From an uncultured Rikenellaceae bacterium (lineage in GTDB: Bacteria; Bacteroidota; Bacteroidia; Bacteroidales; Rikenellaceae), in assembly GCA_947054185.1 (NCBI GenBank), contig CAMRVW010000066.1:1-11286 (forward strand): DNA of 11,286 nt. The letters are read 5' to 3'. Each line of letters starts with the position of its first letter. The first letter of the stretch is position 1. This document shows positions 8,064-11,286 of the stretch, in pieces. Made by a program: the position numbers and the translations under genes. Below the pieces are notes generated by a model that saw nothing but the letters and a program-made list of their open reading frames with translations, was not told the DNA's origin and searched no databases.

Positions 8064-8094
8064 CAAAGTTATGTATTTTAGTTCGGTTTGGCAA
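8064..8094 (-). promoter_or_regulatory. Promoter of the transglutaminase-like gene
   Basis: On the - strand, TAACTTTG (8071-8064) matches the Bacteroidetes -7 element TAnnTTTG. TTG (8094-8092) lies 20 bases upstream as the -33 element. The predicted 5' UTR is about 40-45 bases. Confidence 0.7.
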
Positions 8095-8305
8095 TATTGC
8101 AGGCTGTTTTTATTAACATCCGCATATCGGGCCCGGACAATCGGGCTTCGGCATATTGGTGCGATATGACAAAATATACTATGAAAAGGCGGTTTCAATA
8201 TAGCCGATGGGAATGCGGAAAATTGTCGCTATTGTTGTAATTTGCTGGTTTGTAGTCCGTTAAATTGATGAATGAAAACATGGATCATAAAAAAGTAAAA
8301 AAAGG
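8095..8305. other. Intergenic stretch between divergent promoters
   Basis: No gene was found. It holds an 8-base palindrome CGGGCCCG near 8128-8135 flanked by two ATCGGGC-type repeats, and otherwise AT-rich sequence leading to the tRNA promoter. Confidence 0.4.
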
Positions 8306-8337
8306 TTTGGATAATATATGAGGAATTATTAAATTTG
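8306..8337 (+). promoter_or_regulatory. Promoter of the tRNA gene
   Basis: TTTG (8306-8309) and TAAATTTG (8330-8337) are exact matches to the Bacteroidetes -33 and -7 elements, with a 20-base spacer. Transcription would start about a dozen bases before the mature tRNA 5' end. Confidence 0.8.
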
Positions 8338-8356
8338 CACCCGATTACAAAATCAT

Positions 8357-8430
8357 GGCGAGGTAGCTCAGCTGGTTAGAGCGCATGATTCATAATCATG
8401 AGGTCGCCGGATCATGCCCGGCTCTCGCTA
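8357..8430 (+). tRNA. tRNA with anticodon CAT (elongator Met, or Ile2 if lysidine-modified)
   Basis: A 74-base cloverleaf. The acceptor GGCGAGG pairs with TCTCGCT (both ends G-U). The D arm is GCTC AGCTGGTTA GAGC. The anticodon arm is CATGA TTCATAA TCATG with anticodon CAT, and the variable loop is AGGTC. The T arm is GCCGG ATCATGC CCGGC, and the discriminator is A. CCA is not encoded, as is common in Bacteroidetes. The T-loop reads ATCATGC rather than the usual TTCRANY, so positions 54 and 58 are exchanged (A54, T58). All stems are intact. It is too similar to both elongator Met and Ile2 types to assign the charged amino acid by eye; it is not the initiator type, because the GGG/CCC anticodon-stem pairs are absent. 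Confidence 0.92.
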
Positions 8431-8441
8431 CTCTGAAAATC

Positions 8442-8474
8442 AAGCAGTTACGCATTTGTGTGGCTGCTTTTTTT
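8442..8474 (+). terminator. Intrinsic terminator after the tRNA
   Basis: AAGCAGTTACGC pairs with the complementary GTGTGGCTGCTT (G-U pairs included) around a very short loop, followed by seven T (8468-8474). It begins 11 bases after the tRNA. Confidence 0.85.
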
Positions 8475-8559
8475 GTGTACATGATTTACGTTGTCGGAGT
8501 CGCTCCCGTCTTTTGAGGAATGTGTATTGCCGACATCATTGAAGCCGTTCCCTGTCATT

Positions 8560-8608
8560 TGTCGGGCGTTGTCCCGTCTTTGTCCCACTCCTGTCCCGTT
8601 ATTGTCCC
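8560..8608. repeat. TGTCCC direct repeats at 11-bp intervals
   Basis: TGTCCC occurs at 8570, 8581, 8592 and 8603, each copy starting exactly 11 bases after the last, with unrelated 5-base spacers. A degenerate copy (TGTCGG) sits at 8560 and an isolated copy at 8641. The one-helical-turn spacing puts all copies on the same DNA face, as in iterated protein-binding sites. The surrounding 8475-8699 contains no convincing gene. Confidence 0.55.
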
Positions 8609-8682
8609 TTGTGTTTTGTGTGCATGATAGCGTTATTTTATGTCCCGCTTACCGTTTGTTGTTTTGCACCTCTTGCCGCAAG

Positions 8683-8694
8683 GCCTTGCAAGGC
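8683..8694. other. 12-bp perfect palindrome
   Basis: GCCTTGCAAGGC, immediately preceded by the small CTTGC-C-GCAAG palindrome (8672-8682). Both lie just before the long inverted repeat at 8700-8762. Confidence 0.5.
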
Positions 8695-8699
8695 ATATA

Positions 8700-8762
8700 A
8701 CGGCACTATAGGTTTATTCCGTCACGCAAAACCTGCGCGACGGAATAAACCTATAGTGCCGT
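8700..8762. repeat. Perfect 24-bp inverted repeat with 15-base loop
   Basis: The arms at 8700-8723 (starting ACGGCACTATAGG, ending TTCCGTC) and 8739-8762 are perfect reverse complements. The loop ACGCAAAACCTGCGC can add three more pairs (CGC/GCG). Neither arm is followed by a T tract, so it is not a standard terminator. It lies between two converging transcripts: the tRNA on + and the BACON-like gene on -. Confidence 0.85.
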
Positions 8763-8808
8763 CAATGTATGTAAATCAACAGTCAGGCTGCTGCATGGCT
8801 GTAAGCTA

Positions 8809-9549
8809 TTACCATGTATATATGGCATTGGCTGTTGTTACCGGAGATGTGTCGTACATTTTACCGTTATAATTTATACCTTTGACAGAGCACCTGATAA
8901 TGTTTTCTTCGTTAAAAATCGGAGGCCAGATGGATGCGGAGGCTTTAGATTCGCCTTTTTCGAAAAATGCCGTTCCTGTTGAGTCCCCACTGTCAGAGGT
9001 TTCTATTTCTATATGAACGATTATATCATCCAATATAGCTTGCGAGGCCCGTATTTCACACGTATTGGAGAATGTTAACCCCCATACGTTGAGCCTTATT
9101 GTCGGCAATCCGTTTTGACTTACAGAGCACGTTTTTGTGATGTTGTTGCCCGACGCCGCAGTCGTTACGGTTATGGCGCCGTTTCGCGACAGATTGTTTG
9201 CATTGGAGGCAACAGTGACCTGTATGCTTGCGTTGCCCGTTCCGGAGGTCGTGCCGCTGCACCAGCCCGGGTATGTCACCCTCCATGCCGTATTGCACGT
9301 TATGTTGAGTGTGAACGAGCCACCGCTTATCGGGGCAGTATAATTAGCCGGAGAGAGCACGGGCTTGATGTTAAGCGAGATGTCGGAAAGCATTGCCAGC
9401 CGATTGTCGGTATAATTTCCCGATATGCGTAAAACGTCGGATGCCACTATCTCTGCCTTTGTCGGGCATCTGTCAAGGTTGCCTGTAAATGCGCCGGGGG
9501 CGATTGCATTACAATCGGCGCATGTCGCTGTTTTGGTCGTTTCTGCCAT
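8809..9549 (-). CDS. BACON-like domain protein of unknown function
   Basis: 246 residues. The N-terminus MAETTKTATCADCN lacks a signal peptide, lipobox or membrane segment, and carries CxxC (10-13) plus C28 in LDRCPTKAEI. Residues ~66-147 form a BACON-like domain: the LSPANYTAPISGG start, CNTAWRVTYPGW, SRNGAITVTT and the closing TKTCSVSQNG. Residues ~148-246 are an unrecognised beta-rich tail. BACON domains are usually found in secreted or surface proteins, where they help bind glycans or mucin, and some occur in gut phages, so the lack of an export signal is odd. The ATG at 9549 is the first start after an AT-rich leader; no upstream in-frame signal sequence was seen. The gene is transcribed alone. 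Function and location are unknown. Confidence 0.75.
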   Translation of the reverse strand: MAETTKTATCADCNAIAPGAFTGNLDRCPTKAEIVASDVLRISGNYTDNRLAMLSDISLNIKPVLSPANYTAPISGGSFTLNITCNTAWRVTYPGWCSGTTSGTGNASIQVTVASNANNLSRNGAITVTTAASGNNITKTCSVSQNGLPTIRLNVWGLTFSNTCEIRASQAILDDIIVHIEIETSDSGDSTGTAFFEKGESKASASIWPPIFNEENIIRCSVKGINYNGKMYDTSPVTTANAIYTW

Positions 9550-9825
9550 TGTCGTGAGATTTTAAGGGTTGTTTTGATATTGTATTGGTTATTAGTGCCA
9601 TAAAGGGCTCATCTTACAATGTAAATATACGGAAGAAATCGATGGCAATTCGTCTTATGCGCTTTGTTTTTAGGCTGTTCCGTTGTTTTTTAACCTGTTT
9701 TGACATTGTCGGAATCAGCTGCCGAAGCCATCTCGATGCCACGCTCTGATTTTCTCGCAACGCGGATATTGGCACCCGCATGCAAAAAAACAGGGCCGGC
9801 TTTCGGCATGTGGCGTATCGGCGAC
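9550..9825. other. Intergenic region upstream of the BACON-like gene
   Basis: It holds a possible - strand promoter at 9622-9629 and, near 9784-9806, a weak - strand hairpin (GCCG/CGGC) followed by T7 that could be a second terminator for the clostripain-like gene. Nothing else is supported. Confidence 0.4.
9622..9629 (-). promoter_or_regulatory. Weak candidate -7 element for the BACON-like gene
   Basis: On the - strand TATATTTA differs from TAnnTTTG at the last base. A TTG lies about 16 bases upstream. It would give a 5' UTR of about 65 bases. Confidence 0.35.
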
Positions 9826-9861
9826 AAAAAAGCGGCCTGCCTCTTATGAAGCAAGCCGCCT
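9826..9861 (-). terminator. Intrinsic terminator of the clostripain-like gene
   Basis: On the - strand GCGGCTTGC (9859-9851) pairs with GCAGGCCGC (9840-9832) with one G-U pair, followed by six T (9831-9826). It begins about 20 bases past the stop at 9881. Confidence 0.85.
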
Positions 9862-9880
9862 TGAATCAGTCGGGGAAAAT

Positions 9881-11104
9881 CTAATTTACAACCCACACAT
9901 ATCTGCCGAAGCGAGTGCCGTGGCGATGGGTGTTGTTTATGACTATGTAATTTTCGGGTTCGGGATATATCGACACTCCGCAATATGTGTTTATGTCGAA
10001 GCCGTCCTCTTTCTTCAGTCCGAACGACTTGGTGTGGTCTTTATATACGATCACCTTGTCGAGGGCCTTCTGTATTTCGGTCATCTCTTTTTCCGTGGCA
10101 AACCGTTTCACATAGTCGCACAGGTCGAGGAAGCACATCGAATAGTCGAGGTCTGAGTTTTTGTCTTTGCGGCCGAATCTCTGAACGCCCTCTATATAGA
10201 GGTGCATGTTGTCGATCTCTCTTGCCAACGGGGCTTTGAGTGCATCGACGAGGGCCTGTGTCTTGGTGCAGTCATAGAGCGATATGGTTGCGAAAGGATA
10301 TACAGGCTCCTTGCGCCAATGCTCCATGTATGCTTTGGCGAAAGCCTCGAGATCGGGGCTCTCCTCATAGAGATGCTTCAAAGCATCGGGATATATGCCT
10401 GTGAAGCCCGGTGAGCATATCTCGGTTACCGAGGTCAGCAGCCTTTCGGTCTTGTCGGATAGTTCATAGAGGGTCTCTATATCGCCCATGTGGTTGGCCT
10501 CAAGCACAATGAAGTCGAACAGTCCTGCGGGTATGGCGGCGGCGAAATCGGTCATTGACAGCATGTTGTGTCTGTCTTGTATTATGCTGCCGGCGGTGCC
10601 TGTGCTTGTGTACGGTCTTATGTCGTTATCGTCGTCGTTGCCATCGTCGTAAGACTCGCTCAGCTCCGTCTGGTCTGTGGGCAGCCATCCCGAGCCGCGC
10701 GAGAATACTATCAGTCCGTAAGACTCGGCGGGTGCCCAGTCGACGGCATCTCTGATGGAGCGGGCCACCACATCGGCCGATGCCGAGTTTTCGCTGCCGT
10801 AACGTTTCAGCACCACATCTTTATAGGTGCCGTCGGTTGTGAGCTCCACGCTTGAAAGGGTGGCAGAGCTTATCAGTCCCGTCCTTGAGTCATAATCACG
10901 ATATATCAGCAGTTTGCCCTGTCCGCCGAAACCCTCGCACATGGCCTTTATCTTTGCGGTGGTCTCGTCGGAAAGATCGTTGTTGTCACCTGCCATGTAA
11001 CAGAAAATGGTGCGTTTCCCCGTGTTCTTACCTCTATCGTCGACTTTGTCGCAACCCGGCAACAAAAATGCTGACGCCAACAATAGACACAATATGTTCC
11101 TCAT
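9881..11104 (-). CDS. Clostripain-family (C11) lipoprotein, probably catalytically inactive
   Basis: 407 residues. MRNILCLLLASAFLLPGC is a lipoprotein signal with the modified Cys18. The following KRTIFCYMAGDNNDL matches the first strand of C11 peptidases. Two catalytic blocks are recognisable but altered. YGLIVFSRGSGW (129-140) has Arg136 where the family has His in DHGSGW. FDFIVLEANHMGDIETLYEL (197-216) has Asn204 where the family has Cys in DACLMG. The rest, including the long helical C-terminal part and an acidic DDGNDDDND insert (~153-161), looks undamaged. It may therefore be a binding or regulatory pseudo-protease at the cell surface. It is a single-gene unit with promoter 11239-11270 and terminator 9826-9861. 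Confidence 0.85.
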   Translation of the reverse strand: MRNILCLLLASAFLLPGCDKVDDRGKNTGKRTIFCYMAGDNNDLSDETTAKIKAMCEGFGGQGKLLIYRDYDSRTGLISSATLSSVELTTDGTYKDVVLKRYGSENSASADVVARSIRDAVDWAPAESYGLIVFSRGSGWLPTDQTELSESYDDGNDDDNDIRPYTSTGTAGSIIQDRHNMLSMTDFAAAIPAGLFDFIVLEANHMGDIETLYELSDKTERLLTSVTEICSPGFTGIYPDALKHLYEESPDLEAFAKAYMEHWRKEPVYPFATISLYDCTKTQALVDALKAPLAREIDNMHLYIEGVQRFGRKDKNSDLDYSMCFLDLCDYVKRFATEKEMTEIQKALDKVIVYKDHTKSFGLKKEDGFDINTYCGVSIYPEPENYIVINNTHRHGTRFGRYVWVVN

Positions 11105-11238
11105 AGATATATAATATAAAATAGTGTTTTGCTGTCTGTTGCGCTCACCTTACGCAATGGTCGGCATGCAGGGCGTTTGCCTTTGCGCAAATGGCCGTCA
11201 CAGCCTTAAGACAATCGCACACCCGAACGCTCACGCCG

Positions 11239-11270
11239 CAAAGATATTAAATTGCCGCGTGATATGAAAA
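11239..11270 (-). promoter_or_regulatory. Promoter of the clostripain-like gene
   Basis: On the - strand TATCTTTG (11246-11239) fits TAnnTTTG exactly, with a TTTTC-type -33 region (11270-11266) 19 bases upstream. The 5' UTR would be about 125-130 bases and contains a small hairpin (GGC..TTTGC / GCAAA..GCC, 11172-11196). Confidence 0.6.
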
Positions 11271-11286
11271 CTTTCCGTTTCGTGCT

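Noticed and set aside
8700..8762. Invertible promoter (phase-variation switch)
   Set aside because: Only 15 bases lie between the arms, too few to hold a promoter or be inverted usefully, and no recombinase is near.

Overview
The window looks like a chromosomal piece of a gut-type Bacteroidales (Bacteroides, Muribaculaceae or a relative). This rests on the protein families (a FimA/Mfa-like domain, BACON-like modules, a FISUMP/'Fibrobacter major paralogous' domain, lipoproteins), on promoters fitting the Bacteroidetes pattern TTTG / TAnnTTTG, and on the lack of Shine-Dalgarno sites before the starts. No integrase, transposase, reverse transcriptase or CRISPR array was found.

Layout. (1) 1-4811, + strand: the 3' part of a very large surface protein. 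It has a fimbrial-subunit-like N-terminal domain, then three repeats of a three-domain set ending in a BACON-like domain, then a C-terminal FISUMP (C-type-lectin-like) domain. It reads as the tip adhesin of a type V pilus. (2) 4812-5171: an AT-rich 3' region with two hairpins and a strong intrinsic terminator. (3) about 5285-6690: a G-rich non-coding array of degenerate units of roughly 300-360 bp. Embedded in it is an intact, promoterless cassette encoding only the last ~73 residues of a different FISUMP domain. (4) 6770-8094, - strand: a transglutaminase-like lipoprotein with a clear promoter and terminator. (5) 8306-8474, + strand: a tRNA with anticodon CAT, with its own promoter and terminator and an odd T-loop. 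(6) 8553-8762: four TGTCCC direct repeats spaced exactly 11 bp apart, then a perfect 24-bp inverted repeat. (7) 8809-9549, - strand: a BACON-like protein with no visible export signal. (8) 9826-11270, - strand: a clostripain-family lipoprotein in which both catalytic residues appear to be replaced.

The genes do not form one operon: each complete gene has its own candidate promoter, and most have a terminator. The most promising system is the adhesin plus its downstream array. A lectin-like variable C-terminus is followed by a second, divergent C-terminal cassette, which fits an antigen- or ligand-switching locus fed by recombination or by a diversity-generating retroelement (DGR) encoded elsewhere. 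The sequence suggests this but does not prove it, because no reverse transcriptase, template repeat or recombinase is present here.
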